Part shown: piece by piece, positions 10,641-24,582 of the stretch
Position numbering within the stretch: position 1 is the first letter of the stretch
Layout: every line of letters starts with the position of its first letter
From: Cyathus striatus
Lineage: Eukaryota > Basidiomycota > Agaricomycetes > Agaricales > Nidulariaceae
Length of the DNA: 64,000 nucleotides
Assembly: GCA_025738555.1 (NCBI GenBank)
Contig: JAOVFP010000007.1
Span: 806,001 to 870,000, forward strand
Direction of reading: 5' to 3'
Notes under the pieces: model-generated
What the model was told of the DNA's origin: nothing
Database searches by the model: none
Seen by the model: the letters and a program-made list of their open reading frames with translations, nothing else
Position numbers and translations under genes: made by a program

Positions 10641-13600
10641 CGTTCTGACTCCCTTCCTTCTCACCTTAGAACACCCCAGTCGGACGGACGTCTCGACGAC
10701 TCGCATTTTGTCTTTGTTTAGGTACGCCCAACGGACTTAATACCTCTTCACCACTATATAGAGCGTAAAGCCCTCCACTCATTTTGCATTTCGATACTGT
10801 TATATGTATGGTCGTTTTTCTATGTGGCTTTTGGCGTTTGGTGAGTTTATCTGGATTCCACACATAGGACACATATAGCGTTGGCCACTCAAAGCTGCCA
10901 GCCCCGGAGTCCTGGGCATACTGCCACGCTGCCTCAGGTTTGACAATAGCCCAGTACTAATACTATACTACTATTATCATTGTTTTTACTGTTGTTTCGA
11001 AATATATTTAGCTTTACTGTATTCGTGTTATATTCAACGCCGGTACTACATACTTGTCTTTTCACCGGAAATAATGTTATTACCAAGTATTCAAACCAGT
11101 ACAGTACGACGTAATGCAACATAAAACCGCGCTACATCGAAATCGACCTTATGAGTACAGGATACCTGACCCATCCGTCATCCAGGGAAAACCCTTACAC
11201 CTCCCCCACCCTCGACTCAAATCTCTATCTCCATTCCACCTAAACAAAGGTACAACTCTCGAATTCATTGCAGCGAGATTCCTCTTTCGACGATAGCATC
11301 ATAACAACGATTCTGTAACTTCAACGTCCCGTTAATCGTCAACGTAACACAAAAGCAAGAGTTGAACGTACCACCCAGCCGCTGCATGAAGCCTCCTAAT
11401 GCAAAGCAAACGTACCTTAGCCTGTAGTGCCAAACGTTGTGTAAGTCGAGCGCAGTCAGTCATTTCAACGCCCAAATCTCGGCCTTGAGCATAGGTTAGT
11501 TCTTATAACCATACTTCAGGGAGTGAAGAACCTTACCTGCCTGCCCGATCTAACCATGTTTCCTTCACCAGTAAGAAAGCGTTAGCAATACCAGCCGAAG
11601 CATACTCTGGATAGTGCGCTAAAGTAATATAAGCGGCTAGATGGGTGGTGGAAGACTCGTTTGGATTCAGATAAATCGATCACTGGCAGAAGCTTGGGCG
11701 TTACGACAACAACATTCCACGCTGGTGTACACTGTAGTGCTCTACTGGGCAATCTATGAAAGGTAGCGCCAGCCGAGCACTACAAAAAACTAGATGAAGT
11801 TAGACAGGTACCTTCTTGACCCCGCTCCGTAGTAGGTACTACAGTATTCGGGCAGGAACGAGACCCGTCTGGGGAAGGAAAGGTCCGTGACGCTCTACCA
11901 CGCATATATATCATATCTAATTGGGCTGCACAGAACGTAAGAGAACCCTCGTAGGCGCAGTAGAGGACGAACGCAGAAGGAATGCCGTCAAAATCCTAAG
12001 GACGCTAAGAGATGTCGACAATATCGGCTTCCCACTAGACCAGCCTGAATAAATGCAACGTCAACGTTCACCTCAAGTGTAACGTGCAAAAGAACGTCGA
12101 CGTGCATAATGGCGCAACGTGGGCCAGGACGCAACCTAGAGCCACCTCACACCATTTCGGTACTCGACCCTTGACCTCTCCACTCCGCCTCTAACGGCAC
12201 AACGTCAGCATCCGCTATTACAAACATATGTGGTACCAAGTCCACCACCGCCGTCCTCCTTGGTACTCTTCGCAGGTGTTGACGGTCATCGTGGCGTATG
12301 CGGTGAGGTAAGCACGGGATGTGAATCTGAACTCGCGAACGTTCTACGTGAAGGCGTGGGCATTGAATATAAGAAAGGAATGGGGGGAACACCCGATACA
12401 AGTAAGTGAAACAGTCTGATCGGACTCGAAAGGAAGTTGAAGGCTGCAAACGACGTAGAAGAGCCCACGCTTCAAAGAGCAGGAACAACATTTTCGTTCA
12501 CGTCGACAGTGCGCGCAGAGAGAGAGTAGAAATGTGCACGTTCGTTATCCAGGAAGGAACGCTCCTTTGGCCCCGCAACCGTCCTCTGCCTTTGTATTAG
12601 ACTTTAGTATGCGTCGTGAACCGTTCTTGACTTCCGAGTCTCCACCCCCGGGCTCCCTTCTACTCCAACTTGACCAACAAAACCTATAACTCCGGGACGA
12701 CACAACGACAACCTTCATCATTACGATCGTATGCAAGCTTCCAACGCCCATTTCAGTCCTCGCGGGTCTCTACTTGGCATAGAGTGTGGAGAAGCCTCAC
12801 TCTGCTGCAACATCAGACCAATCGAGCATCACGAGCGCTACAAAGGGCAATCTCGCTCACCCTTCTGAGCTGGCACCGTGAGGGGAGAAGCGGAGAATGT
12901 ACGAGAGATGACCCGCCCCGATAAGGACTCATAATTGAAGGTAGACCATCGGATGAGACTCAGGGTGCGTAACAGCGTATCATCTATAAACTCGGTATTC
13001 CACGTCGTTCATGTTGAGGTACTCGACTGCCTCCAAGGACAATCTACCCTCCTACTGGTTTCGTTCCCCAGTCCAAAGCCTAACAGCAACGAGCAACGAG
13101 AGTACCCGGAGATGAGAACAGAAGCCGTTTTGGAGATGTAGTCCGCAATAATGAGGCCTCTTCATAAACACAAAAACTTGGAAGTAGTGAAGGCGCTCAA
13201 GACGACGGTCTAAAGAACGAAATGAGCGTCGCGAGGTTCGATGACACCAGCTCCAGCAGCCACCAGTTTACCACACTGAACATGAGCAACGTTGACGTAG
13301 CCTTGTCAGCCGTCTTCGACTTTTGAGCCTGCTTCCCCCCTCCGGTCTAACTTTGTTAACAATACCGATGAGCCCATCACGACAGTGTCTGCCTTCGTCA
13401 TTACGATCCTAGATCCTACGCGCGCCTCCAATACCCCTCCCAGTCCTCGCAGATCTCTTCGTAGTGTAGGAACCGAAGAAGGAACAGGGGCTAGGTCCTG
13501 CGCAAGGTAACGCATACCAGTTGCGTAGGGCGCATGCATGGAACAGAGACGATACAGCCAAAAGTACACGTATAGGTGGGGTAAGTACCCTGTCTTCGCA

Positions 13601-16600
13601 TTCATAGTAGTGAGAATGGTAGGGTGGTTGTAGTTGTCGATGTGGCTGTCATTATCATCGTGCCAATGTCCCGAGGAGGGAGGGAGGGAGGGCTACGAGT
13701 GCTGAATGACAGAGACGTTGAAGAGCTTCGGTTGAATACTAGCGTGACATTGACGTTCATATCATGAACAACGAGTAGAAAGAACAGAAACACCGCACGT
13801 CTGGCGTTCAGGACAGAGCCCAAGAGCATCCCACATCGTCTTCATCCACCGTCGACATTCAGTTGTCTTTCACTCCAGCTTGTGCAACAGAGACGCCACT
13901 TTCATCACATGTGCGGCCGTATCCTTCGTCATAACGAGCCTGTATGCACTACTGAGCAGTAAGACCGCTGTCTTTCTCTCACCCTCCTCCGCAGGTTGTA
14001 GGGAGAGAAGATGCAACCACGGAAGGGGCTCGGAACGCTTGAAATGAGGAAGCGAGTGCTGCGAAGAACGTTTCGAACGGAGATGGTATCAGTGTTGGAA
14101 ACGACACTGTGATAGGTGTTAAGGAGCCTGCATCTCTGCATGCCGAGCGGGTTATCGTCTTTGGAATGGCCGATTTGAAAGAGGAGTCCTGGTAGTGCAG
14201 CAAAGGGCACAGTTTACGCCTGGGGCGGGTGTAATCATTCGGTTACTGCAAGACAATTGCAATTAGAAGGGGGTAGTAGGAGGGTAGACGGAAGACTGCT
14301 AACGCACCAAGACACAGAGAACCAGTTCAACCCATCCCGGTCATCGAGGTCGATTGTGGATTATCCTGTGAGAAGAGCACAGTTAGTGCATGAAGTGCTA
14401 ATGAGTCGACATGCAGTACAAGTGGATAGCGCGCAATGAACATATGCGTCATGCATCGATAGCGAACGCCGAGGAAGGGAACCTAAGAACAGAGTGGGGA
14501 GACGGCGCTTACCTTAGTGATACCCAACGTCTACAGCTCCTTCCTTCTCTCCCTCTTCGAAATCTCCATCGACTACAGCTGCCAGTGTTCAATGACTTTC
14601 CGAAAGCGAGATGTCGAGTTGATGTGCATTGTGTGGTCTTCGCAAGTACGGCTCAACGGGTTACAATTGTAGCTTGTGATAGTAATCGAGTCTTTCCATT
14701 GGTGAGATAGAAATGGAATGGAAAAACAGCACGAGACAACGCACTGGAGGTTGTTGATCGTTATGGTTGGCGTGGTGAGAGGCTGGAGGTGGTTGAATTG
14801 AACAACGTCGGATGGTTCTCAGCGTAAGATTCACACGCATCATGTGACGATTATCTTATCTTATCAACTTCCAGTAAATAGGCTAAGACAAGCGCTGAAG
14901 CACGGCACGTCTAACAATCGGATCTGGACTTCTACCACCAACCAACAACAACCAACACTGCTTCGACCTCTGACATTCTTTTCACTTCTCGTCCCCCCAC
15001 ACTTCTCAATTATGTATATCTCAAATTAACGCCATCTTCATTCTCAACTACCGCCAAGAACCATCACAAACTTTCCTTTTCAACCTCTTGCTTCGGACAT
15101 GCTCCCTTTCCCACCTGCAAGCCCGTAATGGAGAACACGGACCTTTCACTGTGGATACAACATCAGAACATGTACCAGTTGCACTCCCTCCTGGATGATA
15201 ATGGAGAGAAGGGTGTAGTAAACTACGGCCGTCGGGAGGAAACCAATAATACACTTGCTACCAGGCGTCTTCCGCACATCCCATCCTATCGACAACTACG
15301 CTGTCTTACCCTCCTATTCAATATCGGCTTTTCCTCGCGCTGCGTGGCATGATGTCCATTACTGGCGCTGGGATACGACGGATACATATCTGTGGGTTAG
15401 CTCGCCATTGGATAGCTCGCTAATGTGTATGTCATCCTCTCCTAAAATACAAGTACGGTAACTAACACGTCGTTAATCCAACAGACCATCCGCTCAAAAC
15501 CTCACCTAGGTGTCGCCACGGCGTCAACAGTTCATTACATGTGCTCACCTAGCTTGTCGACATCGAACCTGTCCCCTGCGCACGATCCTCTCGTGATTCT
15601 GGACGTCGTCTGGTTCAAGACGCTCCATGTTGGTTGACGGACCGAGGACCATCATACACACGCGACGATCTGCATCTACTGCGAAGCCGCTATGGGGAAT
15701 TGGATCATCGCACATACACAGACGTACACTCACCCAACTTTCGCTTGCGCACAATACGAAATGGAGGTTGCCTGGCCAGTGTCGGGATCTGCTTTTGCAC
15801 TAGGGAATATGGTAAGCACGGTTGATCATCACCTAATGCGCAATGAATAACTAACATGACGTTGACCTGGCAGAGCCTTACAGCCTCCTCCTACTCTGCT
15901 ATCACCTTATTCCACCTCCTCGCCGACGGTTCTTGCTCAAGTACCCCATATTCGCCCACCTCCAACATTCTACTGCTCTATTTCAAGTCGGCTCTCGCTG
16001 TCCGTCGTCCTCTATTCATGAAGAAGGCATCCCCGTGCTTGATTTAGGAAAGATACGTTGGCTCGATAGGTGTACTAGGTTAGTTCGGCGGAGGTGAATC
16101 TATGCGAAGAGGCATAGGAAGTAAGTGAATGCAAGAACGCTATAAAAAACTGAAAGACGCCAAAAGCCTAGAGGTTTCGACAACATCGAGCTTGGTCAGG
16201 CGCAACGTCGACGTCAACCTTATGTGTAACGTGCAAAAGAACATACTTATCGATGTACATAACGTCACAAACGTCGGACAGAACCCATAACTACTTCAAA
16301 CTATCTCGGCACTCGGCACTTGACTCTTGAACCCTCTTCCGCTCCGCTTCGAACGGCACAACGTCAACCTCTGCTATTACAATCCTACGTGGCACCACCA
16401 CTGCTCTCCTTGATACTCTTCGCAGATATCGACGGCCACCGTAGCGCATAGGGTGAGGTAAGCGCGGGATATGGGCCTGAACTCGCGAATGCCATACGTG
16501 AAGCGTCGTACGGTCGTATATAAGAGAGGCGGTATAGGAGTGAGGGGAAACGCCCAACACAGGTACAGTGAAACAGCCTGCTGCTTCATAAGGGATCATT

Positions 16601-18777
16601 GTGTTCTTCGGAGGAGAATTCGTAAGAGAGTCAGTGGTTGCAAGCGACGTCGAAGAGCTTCCGCTTGAGCAGACGCAACGTTGCCGTTCACTAGAGAGTA
16701 CGTTCAGAGAGTAGAAGAGTGCACGTCTGTCGTCTAGGAAGGAACCCTCCCTCGTTCTCATTCCCGTCCCCGTCCTCTGCCTTTGTATTTTCCAGTCCAG
16801 TTCGAAAACCAGAGTTGGCACTCGCACGCACGATAACGGCTTTCAGCACGAATGTCCGCCTGTCATTCGACCCCTCTACTAAGTTTCCTTCGACAGTGTT
16901 ATCGTAGGCGTAGAGAGCGAAAGCAGTTCCATAGTGGTGAATCGTGATCGAAGATGCCTCACACGAAAGAATGAACAATAGACATTGCGAGGGGCGTGAA
17001 CCTTGAGGAACGAAGATGTACGACACTGAAGTGCTACGTGAAAAAGTGCAACCGGTCCATGCCGAGCGGTCATGCTATTCTGAATGGCCGGTTGGGAAGG
17101 ATGGTCGTAGTGCGCAAGGTATAGTGAGGGATGGTGCGGTTCGAATATCAAACAGACGTGATTAAACGCATACTATGAGGCAATGCAAGGAAGAGCTCAG
17201 GGAACACGGAAAGCGGAGGAAAGAGACAATGCCTACCTCAGAGGTACCCAACATCTACTACTCCTCCCTCCTCTACACCACCTCAGTATCTAACATCTCC
17301 AGTCGGCCAGGGTCAACACACGACAAACGAACTCCAGCCTCCAGGACCTAAAGCGATTTGGTGTTACATGTTGTCAGATTCATGTGTTTTGTGATCTTTT
17401 CGGGCTGCAAGAGTACTCGGAGACAATAACGGAAGCCGTTTTGGAGGGAGTAGATGCAATCCGCAACCATTAGGCCTCTTCATAAGCCCAGGAAGAGGTG
17501 AAGGCGATCAAGACGACACAGAACGGAAGGAGCGTTACGAGAATTGATGATATCAGCTTCGGCGACCATGAGCCCACTTTGCTGAATAGGCGCAACATCG
17601 ACATACGCAAGAAGTGAAAGCGATCGAGACGATGTAGAACGGAAGGAGCGCCACGAGGGTCGATGATATCAGCTTCAGCGACCATGAGCCCACTTCACTG
17701 AATAGACCCAACGTCGACGTACGCCTCGTGAACCGTCCTGGACTTCGAGCCTCCACCCCTTCTACTTCAACTTGATCAACAAACCCGACAATTCCCGCAC
17801 GGAACAACAACCACAACCCGTATCGCAATCCTACGCACGCCAACGCCAACCTCAGTCCTCGCGGGCCTCAATGCCCATCGTAGCGTATGGAGCGGAGAAG
17901 GAATGGAAGCCGAGTCTTGCGCTGCGTAGGAGTTGCAAGAGGTGTATAGAATCATAGAATGGAGACGGTACGGGTGTCGGATGAAACACGTGCGGTGGAG
18001 GTAACGATTCTGCCTTCGTACTCTTAGTGACAAGAGTCGTGGGGTGGTTGTATTTGTCGATGTAGTTGTCGTTATCGTTGTGTGTAAGGCACCGAGCACC
18101 GAAGAGGATGTATGAACTACAAGGGCTGGATGATCAAGACGTCTCTGGTTGAATAGGCATGGTGATGCCGTTCACCTGGTGCGTACGTGCGAAGGAGCAG
18201 TGAGCTCCAAGCCCACCCTACATCATGTTGTCTTCTTCAGCCCTCACTGTCGACCCTTAATCTTCCTTTTGCTCCAACTTGAACTAGAAAGGTGACACTT
18301 CCACCACATGCACAATGATAACATGCTGCCCTTGTCATAACACCAGATCTTGTCCCTACTAACACTCTTTCGCACGTCATGTTGTACGTGTAGAGAGAGG
18401 GGACGATACAGCAGAAGGGGCTGAGGATGTTTAAGGTGAAGGCGCGAGTGTTGCGAGGAACGATTTGAACGGAAATAGTATCGGTTTTAGAAGCGGTGCT
18501 AGGATCGTATGTGTTGAAGAGCTAGCCCCTCCAACCTGCGGGGTTATCATCTTCGGAATGGCTGGTTTAGAAGGGGAGTTGTGGTACAGCAGAGGGCACA
18601 GTTTAGGTCTGAGACGAGTGTAATAGCTTGATTACTGTAAGGCAATTGCAGTTAGAGGAGAGGAGTAAAAGAGTAGAATGGAGACCGACGGACCAGACCT
18701 CATCTAGTAGGACCATTTCAGCCCACCCCGGTCACCGAGTTTGACTGTGGCTGATTGGACTGAGTAAGAGAATATAC
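10641..18777 (-). repeat. Decayed repeat-family copies, minus orientation
   Basis: The same family runs here in reverse. The word pattern of 8260-8330 reappears as its complement near 12,050, 13,290, 16,190, 17,590 and 17,700, and the intron-1 block appears on the minus strand at 14,366-14,512. The segment 16,890-18,777 is also a direct duplicate of 61,912-63,800. At 17,460-17,730 the ~115-bp word is present twice in tandem. No convincing coding region: the longest frame (16,291-16,827, minus, 178 codons) is not preserved in paralogues. A (GGGA)4 run lies at ~13,677. The 10,641-11,400 part shows no clear match. Confidence 0.65.
14366..14512 (-). other. Intron-like block 1, minus-strand copy
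   Basis: Read on the minus strand: donor GTAAGCGCCGTC at 14,512, branch-point match GCACTAAC at 14,399-14,392 and acceptor CTTCTCACAG ending at 14,366. Donor and acceptor words match those at 5141 and 6351 and those on the minus strand near 63,825. Confidence 0.6.
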
Positions 18778-19061
18778 TGTCATTGATCAACACTTCGCTA
18801 AACCCCATTGAGTCGCTATTTCTTGAATATCGCCGCAGCAACACTTCTACAATCCATAAAAATTTACAGGTATATTGTTTGTACATATTAGAACGTGTGT
18901 TCAAAGTTTCAAGACAAAAGAACAGGTAGTTCTGGAGTCCCTTCAAAAGTAGGAAATTTGACGCATTGTCACACTTGCTGCCATGCCGTTTCGATAGCAA
19001 TCAAGGAGTTTTCCGGAAGGAGCTGGCGCAAATGTCAAGCAAATGTCTCACATTGTGCATA

Positions 19062-19315
19062 AGGTAGGGCTCAGATAAATCCAGCACCCCCTTACATAAG
19101 CAGTTGCCTTTACCAACATTGATGGCTATCTGTTCAACCACAATTCACTCTAATGCATTTATTTCCTCTGGGATGTGTTTATGATGATTGAATCTCTAAA
19201 TCCCAGAAAGAAAAAATTAAATAAAGTTTATTTTGGGGGACCAGATAGGCAAAGAATTTTTATTGTAGAAAATGCATATTTATTACATTTCTGTGTGAAT
19301 GATAGCATTTTATAG
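19062..19315. mobile_element. Truncated MITE end (same family as 23,990-24,582)
   Basis: AGGTAGGGCTCAGATAAATC at 19,062 starts a ~254-base stretch that is the reverse complement of 24,336-24,582, with about 95% identity by eye. It follows TA at 19,060-19,061, the usual target of this family. The other half of the MITE is missing. Confidence 0.85.
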
Positions 19316-19518
19316 GGTAGGTACGAAAAGCGACACCATACACTGTGTAATATTGCATTTGTAGTTACAAAAAGTGCCAGATGAATAAATAGCCACTTCC
19401 CACACGAAAAATAAATGTGTTTCTTTAACTGAGTAATCCTGAGTTAATATATTATAATTTTTCAAAATACAGTAGCGGTATGGGCATAAGTAAAGTATGT
19501 ATCAAAGTATATGTAACA

Positions 19519-19605
19519 GTAGATTGCTTAGTGGTAAGTTGTGTTTGTACAACTTCAACTTAATTTGAAGGTTCTTAGTTCAAACCTTTCTCTATGTAAT
19601 TTTTT
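19519..19605 (+). repeat. tRNA-derived SINE head (box A and box B)
   Basis: TTGCTTAGTGGTAAG at ~19,524 fits an A box and AGTTCAAACCT at 19,577-19,587 fits a B box, ~53 bases apart, followed by a T-rich tail. The stems do not pair well enough for a functional tRNA, so a tRNA-derived SINE is the likelier reading. Confidence 0.5.
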
Positions 19606-19632
19606 TTTACTTATATGTATGTGACATGCATG

Positions 19633-19838
19633 AAGGATGAAGGAATGAGTTAAAAGCCAGCACACAACAAGCAACAATCACATATACAGTGATGCACAAG
19701 AAGGACAAAGGAAGAAGTTAAAAGCCAGCACACAGCGAGCAACAATTGTGTATACAGTGACACACAAGAAGAACGAAGGAATGAGTTAAAAGCCAGCATG
19801 CAACGAGCAACAATCACATATACAGTGATGTGCATGAA
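19633..19838. repeat. 68-bp tandem repeat, three copies
   Basis: The word AAAAGCCAGCA recurs at 19,652, 19,720 and 19,788, inside units containing GAGTTAAAAGCC and ATATACAGTGA. Units differ at a few bases. Confidence 0.92.
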
Positions 19839-21808
19839 TGCCAAAATCTCAAAACAACCAAACCAGTGAATTTTTCAAAGAAACAGACATGAACCACTAT
19901 CAGATACATATACCAATATATATCCTGTTGTAGAGTTGTAGAGTAGTTAACATGGCTGGTTTGAGCTTACACAACTTATGAATTATGCAATCCAGGAAGA
20001 GAATTGTCCCTTTGAAGCCTGAGATCTTCATACTGCACCCCCACAGGATAAGTGTGAACTCATGAACTGCATGCACATTTCTAGTAACATACCAAACTGC
20101 TCAGACACCCAAAGAAGTTCAAATAAGCTTCAGTCAAACTAACATCACCCCAACTCACATGCATTCTCTGGACAGGCAGTGTGGACTTTCAAAATGAACA
20201 TACACACCTTCATTAACAACTTCAAACAGCTCACCCTCTACATACCATCAGGCATCCAACACCATAACCAAAGCTTATACAGAGGCTATGGCATGGTGCC
20301 TGACGAGACATGGCACAATGTCCACTCCAGAGTCCACAGCCAATAACTGCACCCTTCTCCCGCCTGGTCGAAAACCAAGATGATTCCAACAAATAAAATT
20401 GTATTATAATGATAAAGTATTAGAATACATTATCAGACAGGCTTCCATAGCACTCGAGAAAACCATTCAAGATGGATTCTGATAGTGCTTGATCCTGTTC
20501 AGGGACAAACTCATATTCACAATATGAATGAACATTCGCCACATGAGATGCACTAGATATTCCCACATAGGAAACTGTGCGATAAGGTGACAGTATTACA
20601 GGTGTTTCTGGGTGAGATCGCCTAGGTGTTTCTGCATGAGGCATAGCTAGAGTATATTATTGTTAGTGTTATGTGTTGCATTACAAGTAGGGTTAGGCAC
20701 AAACTCACCAGTGGGAGAGTGGTAAGGGGCTGCTGTGGTGCAAGCTTCTTTGCAGTGAGACTTGGGAGTATCAACCCTACCAGTTGAATTCCCATGATTC
20801 GTCCCCTTCTTGGTTTTAAGGGTGACCTCTATCCCTTTCTGGCATAGCAGCAACTCCCTTCATAGACATTTTTCATTCTCAATCTGATTGCAAAGCTTTT
20901 CAACTTTGGTTTGATTTTTAATTTTTGTGGTAGCAGCTGAAGAACACTGGAGATTTGTACTCATACGATGCTGAAGACTATTGTTGTGGTTGGTTAATAT
21001 GCCACTTTGTAGAGAACACTTGACCTGAGAAGAAACTTGTTGGTCAATTTTACGAGCTCTATTTGAATTCCATCAATGAATGTAAGGTTAACAATAATTA
21101 ATACTTGTGTACAATTCAATCACCTCTCTTAAAGGGAGATCTGTCCCTGTTTGTCTATTAGTCCAACTGTGCTGGCCCTTGCCTGTATTGGTTGTCAATG
21201 CACATATATCCCAGTCCTCAGGATGCATTCGTGAAAGGCTCTTAACAACTGAAGGAAGAATTCACTTATTGTTAGGTTTGTGCGACCACCAAGCTATTCA
21301 TACAGTCAGAATACAGTCAATTAAAGTAAACAAAATACATACCTTTGATCTTTTCAATGCCAAGGCTATCAATGAACTTCGTAAATGCATCAACTTCATT
21401 TGATTTAATATATGGGAACTTGGTGAGGTGCTGATAGACTTCTGGGGATACCAATCCCTTGAAGTCAAGAATTGCACTAAACAAGACATATCAATAACTA
21501 AGTAACCAAAAACCAAAACTCTAATACACACCATTGAACATGTGTATGACATGCCCTGAGAACATAAGCAAGGATTTCTACAGAAGTGGTACTATCAGGG
21601 ATACCACTGTACTCAGAGACATTGGTAGAAATAATGGATTCACCAAATCCAATTGCTTGCACAGTTTCGAGGTCTGCATTCATGCAGAGTAAATTACCTC
21701 CTGGAGTTAGCTGCTTGAATTGTAGAGGCATTCCTGTAACTCGAAGGACAGTGTCTTGAAACTCATCAAAAAGACATTTGTAGTATCAGGTATCATGACC
21801 ATTAGTGT

Positions 21809-23082
21809 TAGGCCTGCACATGGGTCGATCCGCCACAACCCATCATCCGAATTACGGCTATCCACCGGATATGGGTACGGATCGACAATTATTACGGATT
21901 TTGGCACCCATCCGTGCCAATCCATGCTACTGTCGGCTATCAGGAAGCTGGCCACACCCAGAATCTGGTCATGGCTCATTCTCCAGCTTCCACATTAACT
22001 ACTCATACAATTTATCGATACAGTTGGGTACATTACTATAGTATCTATATATTTTATAAGTATTTAGACTGTTGCTCTCCTGTACATAGAGAAATTCAAG
22101 AGATAGTTGACTGCTATAACCAAAATAGGCTAAATCTTAAGATGCAGAATCTCACTTTGGAAAGAAGATAATGCTGTGACATTATGCAGTACATTCAAAG
22201 CATACAATCAGGCTATATATATAATTTAAAGCCCTCTGAATTCATTGAATCAGTTTGGAAATCTCATTCTCACTCGTTTCTATTCTATCTCATTGATCTA
22301 CATGAAAGAGTGCTAGTAAGATACAGTTCCAAGGTATATATTGAACTGTCTGTATCCTTCCTACATGATAAATCTATGCTACAAAATTTATAATGTGGAA
22401 TATACACAATAAATACATTACAATCTATGCTTTACCTTAACTTTAGCAATTTTCCTTTGCTTAAAAACTGCAGATATGTCTTGAACCTCTAGTTCTCATT
22501 GTATTATCCTAATACATCGAATATTAGGATGCTACACACCAAATAGAGCACTGTATAAATTCATTATAGGTAGAAGAAATATATATTAATATTTTAAAAG
22601 CATTAGTTGGATATAATATGCGAGCTATTGCTTCAAATATCCAGACCATTGCTAATCTTGGAAGAAAGATGATATTTCGGCTGTAAAATCCGTTCGGCTG
22701 CTAAACAAGCCGTGGTAATTATTAATAAGGGGTAGCCAGTTTCCCGGTTTTCCTACTTCCCAAGGTCTCGCGACAAAAATATTCATAACATCTCTCAGAG
22801 TGCCTCAAAAAATACGGTTTAAGTCTTATATAATTCCATACGAGGTCTAATATCTAGTACATGTGTTTAATTCTAAGTGTGCAGTTTTTTAGAATGAACA
22901 AATTTGAATTTTCCGCTAATGTGGCCAGGTTCCTGAGCTAGTACAGTAAATTTAGATGGGTGCCCCGGATGAGCTAAAAATATCCAAATACCCATGGGAA
23001 ATCATCCGGACCCATCCGAACTTGGCTAAATTCGGATAATATCCGTGGGTATTCGGATATCAGCCATCCATGCGCAGCCTTA
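21809..23082. mobile_element. 1,274-bp non-autonomous hAT-type element in an exon
   Basis: Ends TAGGCCTGCACATGG (21,809) and CCATGCGCAGCCTTA (23,082) are inverted repeats, flanked by the perfect 8-bp duplication ATTAGTGT at 21,801-21,808 and 23,083-23,090. The subterminal regions are full of GGGTCGGAT/ATCCGACCC-like words. No transposase is encoded; the 85-codon frame at 21,914-22,171 is not recognised. Removing the element rejoins the reading frame V-Y-T-N-G-H of the MULE-like pseudogene. It retains CpG while its surroundings do not, so it arrived later or escaped mutation. Confidence 0.93.
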
Positions 23083-23989
23083 ATTAGTGTATACATGGCC
23101 AATTGTAAGTGCTCATAAATATTGTTAGTATATGATTTAGATTTAATTAAAGATGACTTGACTTACCACACTGAACAGCATCACAGAATATTACAGTTTC
23201 CCATTCATTATAACCATGAACATGTTTGAATGTGTGGTCAACCTCAAAAGACACAGCATCATGAATAAGAGACAAAAGAAATGTGTCAAATGTTAGTATC
23301 ATAATTTCATCTCCAACATGATGATATGCATGAATATAGCAATCAGTAACTGGCAACTCTCAGCTTTCCTTTAAATACTGTTGGTATATGCCTATCAAAA
23401 CAATAAAAATATACCAGGTTGATAGCTAGACAGTATTAGACAGCACTTACCATCAATATCAAGTTGTTAGTGACAGACAAGCAAAAATAAAAAATACTTG
23501 AAGTCAAACTCAAACATGAAGAAGAAAGAGAAAAGATGAATCTTATTGCAAGTCTGGAATAAACTAGCACAAGAATAGGGAATATCTAACTAAAATGATT
23601 GTATTTATAATAAAAGTCCATGAGGGAGTCACATGTAATCTAACCTACACTATAACATGTTTACTGTGCTTCTACTGTGCAAACTCATGTACTACATATG
23701 TAACAAGCATGGCTGAACTGTAGACTGTGCCTGTAGTCTTGATGAATAATGCATGTCAATATGCATGGTATCTGGATTGTATGTCAGGTGATATGTGTCA
23801 GGTGACTATGATAAGATAAGATAATACTGATTAGATAAGATAAGGTGTGAAATCCTAACACAAGTCCCCCAGGTGACTTCTTCATCTTTGCATTCCTGAT
23901 CATATCTTTCTTTTGACAGTTATCCATAAGTGCTGTGTCATGAAGGGCTGGGGTTTCTCCTTGCAAAATTAATGTCGTAGTTGGTGCTA

Positions 23990-24582
23990 AGGTAGGGCTC
24001 AGATAGACCCAGCACCCTTATGTAATCATATTACATAAGCGCCAAGACCGGCCAAATCTGAGGCTGAAAAAATTTCTGAAAATATAATGTCAAAAAAATT
24101 GAAAATGTTACTCAGGGAAGTAAAAGTTACCTTCAAGTTCCCCATACAAAGCATTTAGAAGTAGTTTATAACACTTGTGGTACATCTAGCCAACCGAGCT
24201 GCTCTCACCAAGAGTGGAAGGAGTATCTCCTGCTCTCCAAGGTCATGTATAAGTGTGACATTGTGTGACATTGTGTGACATGTCACAATATGTCACGGAG
24301 TGTGACGGCCAAATCTGAGAACTCAAAAATATAAAATGCTATCATTCGCACAGAAATGTAATAAATATGCATTTTCTACAATAATTTTTTTTTGCCTATC
24401 TGGTCCCCCAAAATAAACTTTATTTAATTTTTTCTTTCTGGGATTTAGAGATTCAATCATCATAAACACATCCCAGAGGAAATAAATGCATTAGAGTGAA
24501 TTGTGGTTGAGCAGATAGCTGTCAATGTTGGTGAAGGCAACTGCTTATGTAAAGGGGTGCTAGATTTATCTGAGCCCTACCT
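23990..24582. mobile_element. 593-bp MITE with TA duplication in an intron of the MULE-like gene
   Basis: Both ends read AGGTAGGGCTCAGATA inward, followed by related words (CCAGCACCC or CTAGCACCCC, then TTACATAAG or TTATGTAAT). TA flanks it at 23,988-23,989 and 24,583-24,584. The middle carries tandem TGTGACAT words and the palindrome TGACATGTCA (24,258-24,305). On the minus strand its end CCCTACCT plus TA and the next G recreate a pyrimidine-rich 3' splice site TAG, directly before the exon that encodes PTTTLILQG. Confidence 0.9.

Larger units (their letters stand above)
19316..20419. other. AT-rich, CpG-poor intergenic DNA
   Basis: No gene is seen. The stretch contains a tRNA-derived short repeat (19,519-19,605) and a 68-bp tandem repeat (19,633-19,838). 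The remainder, 19,840-20,419, has many short interrupted frames and may be the 3' side of the MULE-like pseudogene that ends at 20,420. Confidence 0.6.

Noticed and set aside
16291..16827. 178-codon ORF as a real gene
   Set aside because: It lies within the repeat family, has no recognisable domain, and the frame is not preserved in paralogous copies such as 12,147-12,491.
19062..24582. A 5.5-kb transposon bounded by inverted 255-bp ends
   Set aside because: The right end is simply one end of the complete 593-bp MITE at 23,990-24,582, and the MULE-like pseudogene runs through that point. The left piece is a truncated MITE.
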